NCBI GenBank assembly: GCA_030035585.1
Contig: CM057463.1
Location: 136,308,736 to 136,372,735 of the forward strand
Direction: 5' to 3'
Source of the DNA: Dugong dugon
Lineage: Eukaryota > Chordata > Mammalia > Sirenia > Dugongidae
DNA: 64,000 bases
Below are positions 1 to 11,979 of this stretch, piece after piece. Both the position numbers and the translations under genes were made by a program. The stretch's first letter is position 1, and every line of letters begins with the position of its first letter. The notes under the pieces were generated by a model. The model was not told where the DNA came from, ran no database searches, and was given only the letters and a program-made list of their open reading frames with translations.

Positions 1-72
1 TACTCAAAGACTGTCTCTTGATACATGTACAGTTACACATGAACACAATTAAGTGTTCTGGAATTCCCAAAG
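1..72 (-). mobile_element. RTE LINE fragment
   Basis: The first ~70 bases match an internal segment of the RTE LINE that is nearly complete at 23.0-26.0 kb: the stretch around 45-66 recurs at about 24,004-24,026. Orientation is antisense, as in the longer copy. The left end lies outside the window and the match fades after about 72. It is a short non-coding remnant. Confidence 0.6.
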
Positions 73-194
73 TTTTCAAATGCCTCTGAAGATAACTTGT
101 GTTTATCTCCTTGCTTAGCTTTGGATCTTTCCTTTATGCTATTCCCCAGAGAATCTCTGTCTCTTACAGTTCTCTCAGCTGAATCACACTGTTA

Positions 195-2440
195 TTTTCT
201 TTTTTTTTAATCTTTTAATTTTATTTTATTGTATTTTAAGTGAAAGTTTACAATTCAAGTTAATCTCTCATACAAAAATTTATACATACATCATTATGTG
301 ACCCTAATTGCTCTCCCTGTACTGTGAGGGCACACTCCTCCTTTCCATCCCTGATATCCCGTGTTCATTAAACCAGCTCTTGACCCTCTCTACCTTCTCA
401 TCTCACCTCCGGACAGGAGCTGCCCATTTAGTCTCATGTATCTACCTGAGCTAAGAAGCACACTCTTCACAAGTATCATTTTATGTCCCATAGTCCAGTC
501 TAATCTTTGACTGAAGAGTTGGCCTTAGGAATGGTTTTAGCGCTGAGTTGACAGAGAGTCCTGGGGCCATGCTTTCTGGGGTTCCTCCAGTCTCAGTCAG
601 ACCATTAAGTCTGGTCTTTTCACTGGAACGTCAGTTCTGCACCTCACTTTTCTTCTGCTCCAACAGGGACTCTCTGTTGTGTTCCCTGTCAGGGCGGTCA
701 TTGGTGGTAGCTGGGCACCATCTAGTTCTTCTGGTCTCAGGTTGCAGTCTCTGGTTTATTTGACCCTTTCTGTCTCTTGGGCTAATGCTTTTCTTGTGAC
801 TTTGGTGTTCTTTATTCTCCCTTACTCCAGGCAGGTTGGGACTGATTGATAAATCTTAGACGGCCGCTCGCTAGCTTTTAAGACCCCAGACGCCACTCAC
901 CAAAGTAGGATGCAGAACATTTTCTTAATAAATTTTGTTATGCCAATTGACCTAGATGTCCCCTGAAAGCATGGTCCCCAGACCTCCGCCCCTGCTACTC
1001 TGTCCCTCATAGTGTTTGGTTGTACTCAGGATACTTCTTAGCTTTGGTTTAGTCCAGCTGCGCTGACTTCCCCTGTAGTGTGTGTTGTCCTTCCCTTCAC
1101 CTAAGATAATTCTTGTCTACATCTAGTTAATGAATAACACTCTCCCTCCCTCCCCACCCTTGTAACCTTCAAAGAATGTTTTCTTCTGTGTTTAAACCTT
1201 TTCTTGAGTTCTTATAATAGTGGTCTTATACAATATTTGTCCTTCTGTGACTGACTAAATTCACTCAGCATAATGCCTTCCAGTTTTCCAGTTTATAAGG
1301 TGTTTCATGGATTCATCCTTGTTCTTTATTGTTGCGTAGTATTCCACTGTGTGAATATACTATAATTTGTCTATCCATTCATCCATTGATGGGCACCTAG
1401 GTTGTTTCCATCTTTTTGCTCTCATGAGCAGTGCTGCAATGAACACGGTGTGCATATATCTGTTTGTGTAATGGCTCTTATTTCTCTAGGATATATTCCT
1501 AGGAGCAGGATAGCTGGATTGTATGGTACTTTTATTTCTAGCTTTCTAAGGAAGTGCCAAATCTATTTCCAAAGTGGTAGCACCATTTTACATTTCTATC
1601 AACAGTGTATAAGTGTTCTGGTCTCTCCACAACTTCTCCAACATTTATTATTTTGTATTTTTTGGATTAGTGCTAGCCTTGTTGAGGTTAGACGGTATCT
1701 CATTGTGGCTTTGATTTGCATTTCTCTAATGGCTAATGATCATGAGCATTTCTTCATGTGTCTGTTAGCTGCCTGAATGTCTTGTTTGGTGAAGTGCATG
1801 TTCATATACTTTGCCCATTTTTTAATAGGATTATTTGTCTTTTTGTTGTTGAGGATTTGCAGTATCTTATAAATTTTAGAGATTAGACACTGATTGGATT
1901 TATCGTAGCCAAAAAAAAATTTTCACAGTCTGTAGGTTGTCTTTTGACTCCTTTGGTGAATTCTTTTGATGAGCATAAGTGTTTGCTTTTTAGGAGCTCT
2001 CAGTTATCTAGTTTCTCTTCTGGTGTTTGTGAATTGTTACTTATGGTTCATATTCTGTTTATGCCATGTGTTAGGGCTCCTAGCATTGTACTTATTTTTT
2101 TCTTCATAATCTTTATCGTTTTCAATTTTGTATTTAAATCTTTGATCCATTTTGAGTTAGTTTTTGTGCATGGTGTGTGGTATGGGTCTTGTTTTAGTTT
2201 TTTGCAGATGGATATCCAGTTATGCCAGCACCATTTGTTAATTGAGACTGTCTTTTCCCCTATTAAAGGACTTTGGGCCTTTGTCAAACATCAGCTGTTC
2301 ATAGGTGGGTGTATTTATGTCTGGATTCTCAATTCTGTTGCACTGGTCTACGCATCTGTTGTTGTACCAGTACCAGGCTGTTTTGACTACCGTGGCGGTA
2401 TAATAGGTTCTAAAATCAGGTATTGTGAGGCCTCCCAATT
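195..2440 (-). mobile_element. L1 LINE, 5'-truncated (copy a)
   Basis: A non-LTR retrotransposon in antisense orientation. The left end starts with a T-rich tract at about 199-235, which is the poly(A) tail side. Then comes a ~1.05-kb 3' UTR (to about 1,260), followed by the 3' third of ORF2. The sequence parallels the L1 copies at 34.1-39.0 kb and 56.4-62.0 kb but is more diverged, so it is an older subfamily. It breaks off at about 2,440 within the region just after the reverse transcriptase core, a typical 5' truncation. Confidence 0.85.
1261..2440 (-). pseudogene. L1 ORF2 C-terminal part, decayed
   Basis: Antisense reading gives the thumb and C-terminal portion of L1 ORF2p. Recognisable blocks are [20 protein letters not shown] (about 2,400-2,340), KWCWHNWISIC (about 2,240-2,205) and the CWRG zinc-knuckle-like area nearer the 3' end. 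The frame shifts between 2,287 and 2,238, and further stops follow. The usual terminal stop aligns at 1,261-1,263. The endonuclease and catalytic reverse transcriptase boxes are absent because of 5' truncation. It cannot encode a working protein. Confidence 0.8.
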
Positions 2441-2585
2441 TGCTACACACTGTTGTTTTCACTTGAGCTTGCTGTCATGATGTTGTTGAGTTGTAGAAGA
2501 GAGGGGTGTTTTCTGATACCATGTGATTAACCCTCAGTTCAGTGCACCACTGTGACTTGTTCCTCAGGGGTGTGATCCTTACAAG

Positions 2586-2757
2586 GATTCCTGTGCCTCC
2601 CTGAGTGGCACAAAAGTTTTGTTCTTGGCTACTAACTGAAAGGCTGGTGGTGAATCTACCCAGAGGTGCTACAGTAGAAAAGCCTGGTGATCTGCTTCTA
2701 TAAGATTGCAGCCAAGGAAACACTGTGGAATCAACTTGATAACAATAAGTTTGGGCT
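2586..2757 (+). mobile_element. AfroSINE, older subtype
   Basis: A tRNA-derived SINE in sense orientation. The head (GAGTGGCAC...) is a decayed Pol III A-box region, followed by the 'cccagaggtgc...ctggtgatctgcttct' middle segment found in the longer, older AfroSINE type, and a 3' tail ending near 2,755. It is heavily mutated. It sits next to a second copy of the same type 80 bp downstream. Confidence 0.7.
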
Positions 2758-2834
2758 TTTGGTTTAGCACTATTCTCATTCAGCACTCATCCTGCAGTAG
2801 AAGAGCTTTATTTTTTCCTCACTGTTTTCCTTCT

Positions 2835-3032
2835 CCACCGAGTCACTGGTGGTACAAATGGTTAACACGTTTGACTGCTAAACAAAATTTGAAGATTAGA
2901 GTCCACCCAGAGGCAAGCCCTGGTGATCTACTTCTGAAAAATTAGTCACTGAAAATCCCATGAAGCACAGTTTTACTCTGACACACCTTGGGTCACCATG
3001 AGTCTGAATCGACTGGAGAGCAGCTGGTAACT
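2835..3032 (+). mobile_element. AfroSINE, older subtype
   Basis: Sense-strand AfroSINE of ~198 bp with tRNA-like head, the longer middle segment (ccagaggcaagccctggtg) and the conserved tail containing the 'gtcaccatgagtctgaatcgact' type core. It has the same subtype and orientation as the copy at 2,586-2,757, but the two are too diverged to be a recent tandem duplication. Confidence 0.8.
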
Positions 3033-3062
3033 GTGGTATATTTCTACAGCTGCTCTCAGGCT

Positions 3063-3540
3063 GCAGTGTTTTATTTATTTATTTATTGTACTTTAGATGA
3101 AGGTTTACAGAACAAATAGTTTTTCATTAAACAGTCAGTACACATGTTGTTTTATGACATTGGCTATCAACCCCACAACATGTCAACACTCTCCCCTCTT
3201 GACCATGGAGGACTTCTTTTATTTTTTTTTTTCGGTAAAAATATACATAGCCAAAGTTACACCATTTCAAAAGTTTTTACATGTACAATTCAGTGACATT
3301 GATTATATTCTTCCAGTTGTGTGCTATTCTCATTATCCTTTTCCAAATTATTCCATCACCATTATCTTCAACTCACTGCCCCCTAGGCTTCCCATCAAAT
3401 CTTTTGAGTTGCTGCTGTCAATATGATCTCACATAGATAATTCTTTTATTTTGTACCTTAGATGGAGGTTTACAGAGCAAATAGTTTCTCATTAAACAGT
3501 TAGTACACATATTGTCTCAGGCTACAGTTTTGAAATTCTT
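3063..3540 (-). mobile_element. L1 3' UTR fragment
   Basis: Antisense L1 3' end. It contains two copies of the terminal module described for the other L1s here (about 3,085-3,185 and 3,448-3,530), separated by a spacer with an internal T-run at 3,219-3,231. No ORF2 sequence follows, so this is a severe 5' truncation or a fragment. Confidence 0.75.
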
Positions 3541-4954
3541 CCCCCAATAAATTTAAACTTTAGTTCTGTAGGAGAAATAAGGAAGATGAGTCTGAGTAGA
3601 ATTTAGACAGTAGCTGGTCCCCCAAGCCAGAGTCGTGAAGGAACTTTCTCAGGATTTTCCTTAATCTTTATCGTGGGTGCCTGTTGGGTTCCCTGAGGAA
3701 AAGAGGGTGTGAAACCTCCTATGTCTGTAGCCCCCAGAGGATTCACACTCTCCCCCTAGCCCATACTGACTCTTCAGGTATTCATTAATAGTTTAATTTT
3801 TTCACTGTTGCTTATGGCATTCAGCATCTGCTGTTCCAGGTAAACAAATGCCCAACTCCTTTTTTATCCTGTGGGTGCCTATCTCAGTCCTGATTGTGTG
3901 TTACTTTTTTGCCCTGGGACCTCATTCTGGAATGGGTTCACGAGCAGTTCTTAATTTGTTGTTTACCCAGTTTTTTTTCTTTTGGTAAAGATGGAAGCAG
4001 TACTCTTTCCAGCTCTCTGGAAACAGTGGTGCCCCTAAAAATCCAAAACAAGGATTTTGAGAATCTGTTAATATGTCGCAAGGTCAGTTAAATTCTCTTA
4101 ACTTCAACTCTCTTAACTGTCAAACAGGGACAGTAGTAGCACTTAATTCATAAGTGTGTTGTAAATAATAAATGGATAACTCCATTAAAGCACAAGAGAG
4201 AGAACCAAGATTTCTAATTTAGGCACACTAAATGGAAATTAAATATAAATTAATATAAAATCATTTATATAAATACTTGAGTGTTTACTAATTTTACTAA
4301 ACATTAAGATGTGCTGAAAATGTGATGTCCACCAAGGGAAAAAGTGCTATTAAAATGAAAAAGGGTGAGGTACCAAAGAGTAAATCAATTGGAAAAAAAG
4401 CATAGAATAATTATTTCAGACAAGAAATCAGAGCATAATATATAAAGTATAACCCTGTTTCTGAAATGCCTATGCTGTTGGTTTAAGCACTAAAATGTGA
4501 AGAGAATGATTGAAAATGGTAGTACCCAATTCAGTTCTATTTTTGCTTAAAAAATAGGCAATAAATACTCAGTAAGATTAGATAAATAAATTTTTAAATT
4601 ACACTTTCTGATTTTTTAAATAATTTTTCAGTTATACATTTTTGCTAATAATTTCTTGAGATAAAATGCACATTTTAGTTATAATAAATACTGATATGCA
4701 CTAATGTCTTTCAGTCAGTCTGTTTAATATTATAACTAAAATATTATGACACCAATTTCACTGACAGTGAGAAAGCTAGAAAAAAATCATTGATCAAGGG
4801 CTTTAACGATGTAAAACAGATACACATGCACAGACAAAATTGTTAGACATTATCTTGTATTTTAAAAATACAGGAAAGGAAGTTAGTAGATATCAGTCTA
4901 CCTATCTACATCTCTACATCTGTCTGTGTATATACGGATATACGTATACTTTAT

Positions 4955-4970
4955 GTATATATATATATAT
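4955..4970. repeat. (TA)n microsatellite
   Basis: Eight uninterrupted TA units within a longer TA-biased purine-pyrimidine tract (about 4,926-4,970). Confidence 0.85.
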
Positions 4971-5745
4971 AACTTCATGCATGTTACCAGTATAAAGTTA
5001 CGTTTCTATGTTTGTTTATCAGGTTAAAGATTTTTCCTGTTATTAATAATTTTTTTTAAAATAGTCTCCAAGGACCAATGGTTTATAACATGGAAATTAT
5101 ATATGTTTGTTAAAATAAATTGGTGTACTTTGAATTGTAAATTTAAGAGTTTTCGAAAGTTTGTTATAGGAGTTGAAATTTACTCAATTACCTTATGATA
5201 ATTACTTAATTATGGTTCTACTGATCTTGCTGTAATTACCCAATCACTATATAAGAATCACACAAGTCTTGTTAGATTATGTACATGGTTCAAACAAATT
5301 TCTACTTGCATAAATTTTTTATAAGTAATAATTAAATACATATATCTAATTTGTCAACATTTAATACCGGTAAAGTTCCTCATTCTTCCACATTCTCAGT
5401 TTGGCTCTGAGGGCTGTCTTCAAACTTTCCATCCATCTTTCCAATCTTATTTATCACCTTTTATTTTTATCACAGATACTATGTTCCAGCGGTTCTCCAC
5501 CTAGTTTCTGCTCACAGTCACCATGAAACACCTTTACTGTATTATCTATAAATGTAACGTTGATGCAAATTTTCTGAGTGCTGCTTAGGGTATATAACCT
5601 TGTCTAAATTGTAGCTATATTATTTCTTTTACAGTAAAAATGTCTTTCAAGGAGATCATTTATCTGATTCTTCTATATATTCCTTCCAAAATGGAAAGCA
5701 GTGTGTTAAGTATAGTACATGAACGAGTGAATACATATGCATAAA

Positions 5746-5760
5746 AACACACACACACAC
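5746..5760. repeat. (CA)n microsatellite
   Basis: Short CA run followed directly by a C6 tract. Confidence 0.8.
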
Positions 5761-8700
5761 CCCCCATAGACATGAAATGACTGAAAGCTAAGGACAAAAA
5801 AATTTTAATCAAAACATGCCTTGTTTTCATTTGGGTTGAAATGAAACACTATTTTATCATTAAATCAATGTATTTGTAATCTGAGTGACTGACTTCTTTC
5901 AAGTTATTCGGTGCTCTTTATTTCAATCATTGCAAAAAGAATGAACTCTGTTATGAAATACTGTTTTATACTTAGTTTTCTAGATACAGAGATGTAAAAT
6001 AGTATGCTAGGATGCCTCCTTGGCAAATTACTACAATGGGAAGATAGTTTTATTTTTTTATTTAATATATTACACAGAAATACAAGGATATCGGTACTGG
6101 TGCTTATTCATCTGTGAGAGAGTAATTTCTGAACTGCTATGCCAGAACACATCCTAAATTTTCTCTGCCTCTGCAGAACACCTGCCTAAACCGGTATGGT
6201 CAATTTCAATTTAAGTTTGCTAGGAAGCAACAGCATGACTAACGTCTTCTCGAGAGAAAAACAAAAAAAATTAGTATAAAAAAAATATCATTTTAGAATT
6301 TTATCTAGGGTTTACTTTCTAAATGGATTCCTCGTTTTGCATACAATGTAAAATTTTATTCAGTGTTCATTTTTGTTTTCTTAGTATATTTCCCAACAAT
6401 TAATTTGAAACAATTGTTCTTTGAAATGATAGGTGCATCAGCTTCAATGTTTATCTAAGCAACATGTCCTATTCAGTAAATACCAAAGACCATATTGCAG
6501 ATACTCTAGCAAGATATTTTATCTGGTCCTTAATTAATTTAAACATAAATTCACTGCATCATCTCTTATAACAAAAGATTTGTACGTCCTTTGCAATTTA
6601 GTAAATAAAATAACTTTAGGTAACATTTTGAGAGGCTTTTGTCACCAAATACTAGGTTGACTATTGTTATTGATGTATTACATGAGTCTCTTTTGTTTTC
6701 ATTCCCCTCTCTATGTTGATTCTTTCTCAAATGAAAATCCCTAAAGAAATAGGATTTCTAGAGCATATTGTGATAGATTCTTTGGGGCAGCAGTAGTGGC
6801 TTGAAAATAAATGACTACATCTACATAGGGTGATTTTCTTACTTCTGTATTTCATCCCTCTGCCCCCGCCTTCCCGCCCCCCGCCCATGGATCTTTTCTC
6901 TTGCTCAGTTGAAAAGATCAGAATATTGGCTGCGTGAACTCAAGTACATAGTAAATACTATTCATAAGATTCACTTTTACATTCAAATACTCACCAAGGA
7001 AATAAATTTGCTAAATTCTGAGTTTCCAACAGATGTTCTTTGAAGACAAATGTTTACACATAGCTTTTTGAAAAATTGTGCTTATAATACACTTTTATTA
7101 AAATATTTTACCAGTTACTATTTTCTACAAAATATGATCAAATTATTCATGCAGCTAAACTTACTCCTTAAAACAATGCCAAATTGTTTATGATACGTGT
7201 TAAAATGGCAATTAGTTTAAAGAGTTAATATCTGTTTTTGTTCACATTAGGCAAGCAAAATCTTTTGAAGATTAGTCTGTAATGTAAAAATCATGGCTTG
7301 AAGAAATGCAATCAGTTATAAGAACCTCATTATGATACATAATTCTAATATCTTTGGAAAGAAATTTTGGTCTGCATATATTATGAGTTTTTGGATATTT
7401 CAGATAAGTTGAAAATATGTGAAATGTCGAAAGTGTAATCAAGCTTTGGGATTTAATCCATAATGTGTTCGAATTTATATTGCTTAAATTGTTTTCCTTA
7501 AACCCTTAACTTTCCTCTCATCTTTTTTTTTGCACAGGTTCCATTAGATAAATGATATTACATCCAGAGAAGTCCTAAGAAATGTTTATTTCTACACAAT
7601 TGTTTGTAATTGATAGGTTTTCATCTCTCTGAAAGGAGACTGATCATTATTTTGAGTATTAAAATACAATTTTGACAAAAAAGCTTGAAAGCACCAAAAA
7701 AGGTACCCTATCTTCAAGGGAAGTTTGGTTCTTCAGAAATAAGTGGTACTTAGAAGGTGTGTAAGGGAGCCAGAAAAATATGTGAGTTCATGCATGTCTT
7801 GTCTTTGAATACTCAGATAAATTCAATTAACACTTATTTTACTGGTTATTTAGCTAACATAGAGAAAATGAAGGTAGACACAAAAAATGATTTGGTACAA
7901 TTAAAAAAATTGTGGTCCTAAGAGTATGACAAGAGAAAATAAGATGGAAATAAGATAGACGTGAAATAAAAAGATACAGATAGCAAATATCCCCGTAAAG
8001 TCAAATATAAATTATATTTTTAGATTTTGGGGGGAAGACAATAGTCACCTTCCCTTAAGATTGGTTAGACATGCTTGGGAGGAAAATGCATAAAGACGTT
8101 TTCTTCCATATAGCTTCAGTTTTTCTTGTCCTTTCTTATAGAAAATAGAAGTTTACTTCTAGGGTTTTGTAAGGTGTAAAAACAACTATAGATTTTGTTA
8201 AAATATTTAATTTAAACATGAGTAAAAATTTAAACAATCCCAAATGATATGTGGGTGTTGATTTGGGTTATCACATTGTCTGCATAGAAGTGTATTATCT
8301 GATGCTTCTCTTATTACTTCTCAATGACAATGCATTAAAATTGCTAATTAGGAATAATGAAGGAAACAATATTGTTTGAAATTTTAGTAACTTTATTAGT
8401 TCTCAAAGTGTGTCTATAGGTACACTATAGTCTTTCCAAAACGTATATGAAGGGAAGCGGGTTTGTGTGTCTTTAAAAGTTAGAGTAAGTTATTTAAGAA
8501 CTAGCAAAGGTTATACATTCTGGGCTAATCTACAGATTTAAGTCATGATGTGTCACCATGGTAAACATATTAAATCTTTACTTATTTTTTAATATTCTGT
8601 TTTCCCTTTAATTTTTTTTTCTGGATCTCTGTTGGTGACAACGGCATCCACTTAGTACCCAGCTGGAAAATCAAAGTTCAGTCATAAAATCCTAAAAATT

Positions 8701-9177
8701 TTAGATTCTGTGTATTGATCAAACCCATCTTCATGTTGCCAATCATAATGCTACTGTCTTAGCTAATTTCTTGCCCAAATTGTTGTACAGCTGAGATAAA
8801 CTCTTGATACTGACCTGAATAAGTTTAAAAGAAGCTAATATTGAAGAGAAATACCGTTACTTAAAATTATAAAAAACACTAACAAAATCAAAAGAAGTAA
8901 TATTTTTTCCTTTTTTTAGATTTAATTGTTTTTCCCATATTTGAGGATGAAAATTCATATAAACAGGATCACATAGAACAAAATTAATATTAAGAAAAAT
9001 TAAAATATAATTATTCAGGAATTCTAAAAATAACTTTTCAACTGGAAATTTTAAATATTTGATTAAAAACACTTGTAAAAATAATTAAAAGTAAAGAATA
9101 AAAAAATTGATAAAGAATAATCAAGTTATGTTTATTTTGAAATTATGGAATATGTGTAACAAGAAACTGAGGTGATT

Positions 9178-9386
9178 AAAACCAGTTGCCATCAAGTTGA
9201 TTCCAACTCATGGTGCTCCCATGTGTGTCAGAGTAGAACTGTGTTCCACAGGGTTTTCAGTGGCAGATTTTTTGGAAGTAGATTGCCAGGTTTTCCTTCC
9301 AGGTATCTCTGGGTAAACTAGAACTGTCAAACTTTCAGTTAGCAACTGTGTGTTTTAATTGTTTGCAGCACTCAGAGACTTCAATC
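9178..9386 (-). mobile_element. AfroSINE, older subtype
   Basis: Antisense AfroSINE. The RTE-like tail comes first (gttgccatcaagttgattcc), then the middle segment with 'aagtagattgccaggttttccttccagg', and the tRNA-derived head at the right end (cactcagagact). It carries the longer middle segment like the 2.6-3.0 kb copies. Confidence 0.85.
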
Positions 9387-10531
9387 AAGATGATAATACC
9401 TCTCATTCGAATTTATAGCCTTCCTTATGATTCTATAGAGCTAACTTTTAAATTCTTTTTAACTGAGATAAAAAAATCTAATGATGTCCCACGGGACTCC
9501 TAGTTGAATAACATGAATAATTGTGTTGTTTACATTTTATTATCAGAAATATCATTTAAATCCACTTCCTCACTTAATATAAAGCCATTCTCTGCTTGGA
9601 AGTTAATTGTTTTTATCTTCTTACAAATTATTTCAAAGTCACTTTTTTTCTTGCAAATTTTGTTGTGACAACTTCAAATATAGGGAAGACAAAAACAAAA
9701 ACAAAACCATGATGCAAAGAATCCACAGGCAGGTATTCTAACAGAAGAAGGTGTTAGTTTGTTTATTCTCCTGGGATGAAACCTAGATTTCTGTCTGCAC
9801 GATTGCATTTTGGTTCCATTTATCACAGCTGGATGTCTGGTGGTTCAATAACAGGAATTACAGAGAGTGGAAGAGATTGAGCAAAGTTTGCAGGGCAGCG
9901 TTAGTTTTTAGATATGCATGTGTGAGGTGTCTTTGAAACATCCATTTAGAGATGTGAATTTGGTAGTAAATTAACAGGATCTGGGGACTATACATTTATT
10001 CAACAGCTCCAAATTTTTTTTTAACTTGTCTATAAAATTTCTCCTGGCAAATATGTTTTTGACTTGAAGATTTTTAAGGCAATTTGCAGATTTGATTTTA
10101 TATTTTATATTTCCATATATAATAACCATATAAAAATATACCATTATCAAGTGCTTCTTATGAAGCTTAACCAGAGGTTAAACTGAGTTTAGAAATAATT
10201 TTATTTGTGAAAGATTGCTGACAATGTGGCATAGCTTAGCCTAAAAAAAGCCTGGAATTTTTGGTTAATCTAGTTCAAAATCATACTTAATAACTTGAAG
10301 ATTCAAAGCATGTCTTTTTCATCTATCCTACTGTAGTTCTGTAAAATTTGACATCAGTTTCTTATTACTTGCTCTTTGATGGAAAAAATTTATTTAATTC
10401 TACTGTTCATTGTGTTGTACACTTTCATTATGAGTCTGAGCAAGACTCTTTCCTTGTTTTGCTTATGCTCTATCTACTTTTGTTTTCCTCTATTTCTATG
10501 ATTGTCACTCAAAATTCCCCAACCCAACATA

Positions 10532-10533
<2 letters not shown>
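9387..10533. other. No feature recognised
   Basis: AT-rich sequence without a supported gene or named repeat. The open frame ending in this stretch (10,348 onward) runs into a TA microsatellite and an AfroSINE, so it is not coding. Confidence 0.5.
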
Positions 10534-10591
<58 letters not shown>

Positions 10592-10602
10592 ACACACACA
10601 CA
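10534..10602. repeat. (TA)n-(CA)n compound microsatellite
   Basis: About 26 TA units (10,534-10,587), then a short CA run to 10,602, directly abutting an AfroSINE. A second CA-rich tract (10,807-10,830) lies on the other side of the SINE, so the SINE either landed in a CA/TA tract or seeded it. Confidence 0.95.
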
Positions 10603-10806
10603 GGATTCCTGGTGGCACTGTGGTTAAAGCTCTTGGCTGTTAACCAAAAGGTCTGTGGTTCAAACCCAATAGCTGTTCTGCAGGAGAGAGATGTGACAGT
10701 CTGCTTTCATAAAGATTTACAGCCTGAGAAACCCCATGGGTCAGTTCTACTTTTTTGCTAGAGGGTTGATATGAGTTGGAATCAACTTGATGGCAGTGGG
10801 TTTGGT
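10603..10806 (+). mobile_element. AfroSINE
   Basis: Sense AfroSINE of ~204 bp. The head 'ggtggcactgtggttaaagc' is the A-box region, and 'tggttcaaaccc' at about 10,656-10,667 matches a Pol III B box. The tail ends 'gatggcagtgggtttgg'. It is flanked on both sides by CA-rich repeats. Confidence 0.92.
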
Positions 10807-10866
10807 ACGCACACATACACACGCACACACATTCAGTTCATATAAACAACATATTGTCATCAGTAC

Positions 10867-11362
10867 TGTTACCGCAGTAATGAGGATTGGAGCCACCTGC
10901 TGCAATAGCCAATTCTGAGACAGGGGTGAGGTGAGCAACGAGAGTTTTATTATACATTGGATATATAGGAGACAGAGGGGAATAGATTCCTCCAAAAGCC
11001 CATCTCCCCCACTGGAGATTGGCCGAAGTCTTTATAGGGACAGGATAATGGGTCTTAGAAGTTTGTGTTAGTTTCCCCTTGAAGTGGTCATGTCCCAGAC
11101 GAATTAATCTTTTCTTGGGGGTTATCTGGCGACATACTGCTTTTCTTATACCAAGATGAGTGCTTTGTTTGGTTTTTCATTCCTAGATGATTATCACTTG
11201 TTTTCCACCCTCCAAGGAGGAACATCAGTTAATCTTAAAATTTTATAGAGACTGTAACAGGAGGGAAAAACAAGACCATGAGACAATGTGGGGGATAGCA
11301 ATGGGGAGTAATAATAGTGAGCCGGACCTATGCAGCCTCTTCTAGTACCATCTTTCATTACA
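10867..11362 (-). mobile_element. Solo LTR of an endogenous retrovirus (ERV2/ERV1-like)
   Basis: About 496 bp, antisense, with 5'-TG...CA-3' type ends (TGTAATGA... to ...GGTAACA read on the minus strand). On the minus strand a TATAAAG box lies at about 11,036-11,030 and an AATAAAA poly(A) signal at about 10,951-10,945, some 80 bp downstream, which is the normal U3-R spacing. No internal retroviral sequence adjoins either end and I found no clear TSD. Class is uncertain. It does not resemble the MaLR LTRs elsewhere in the window. Confidence 0.65.
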
Positions 11363-11871
11363 AATTTTGACTTTTAATCATGGGTTTATAGATTGCAAAA
11401 GGAAACACGGTTGTGTTTACCATGACTATAAACATGATCTGGGAGCTATAGGGCGTTTACTTTCATGTTCTTTAGCTGTTAAAAAGAGATGTCAAAGTAC
11501 TGCATACTCCATAAGGGATGAGGGAGGTTGCAGAATAGGGATATGTCCCAAATGTAATATTTTCATTGTTGAGATTTCATTCAAAAGTGAATGAGGGGAT
11601 ACATGGAATTAAGCATTTGTTCAAACCTATAGAACTGTTCAACACAAAGAGTAAATGTTAATATAGTCATACTGAAAAAAATTTTTTGGAGATTTGTGGA
11701 TCCAGAAATGAAAGCAGATTTTGACAAGATAATCTAATTGTATCGCAAGTGTATGAAATACATTCACTAAAGGGGGGAGCAGATGCTTACTTAAGTAACT
11801 TTAGAAATGAGTAGAGTCTGTAAGAATGAAGGCAAAAGAAATTGTACATAAATACTGTACTGTACTCGATA
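11363..11871. other. Unassigned, possibly old L1 3' region
   Basis: A low-complexity, AT-rich stretch between the solo LTR and a truncated AfroSINE. Parts of 11,625-11,870 look like old L1 3'-UTR-type sequence continuing into the L1M element downstream, but the similarity is too weak for a firm call. The small frame at 11,367-11,594 has no recognisable similarity. Confidence 0.35.
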
Positions 11872-11966
11872 AAGTTGTTTCCCACAGGGTTATGGATTTA
11901 CAGTTTAGATACAGGGTCTCTATGAGTCCAAATCGACTCACCAGCAAAGGGTTTGATTTTTTTGGT
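11872..11966 (+). mobile_element. AfroSINE 3' half
   Basis: Only the tail half is present: 'cccacagggtt...ggtctctatgagtccaaatcgactcaccagcaaagggtttg'. The tRNA-derived head is missing, so this is a 5'-truncated or degraded copy embedded in L1-derived DNA. Confidence 0.7.
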
Positions 11967-11979
11967 ATACCTATATACT

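Larger units (their letters stand above)
3541..9177. other. AT-rich stretch, no gene seen
   Basis: About 5.6 kb of AT-rich DNA. I find no open frame with recognisable protein similarity and no AfroSINE, RTE or LTR. Short simple repeats occur at 4,955-4,970 (TA) and 5,746-5,760 (CA), and a short C-rich tract at 6,862-6,886. The part 3,590-4,110 has a slightly higher GC content and may be an old L1 remnant, but I cannot place it. The rest is probably unique or anciently decayed sequence. Confidence 0.5.

Noticed and set aside
10348-10761. Plus-strand frame of 137 codons
   Set aside because: Much of it translates the TA microsatellite (IYIYIY...) and the adjoining AfroSINE.
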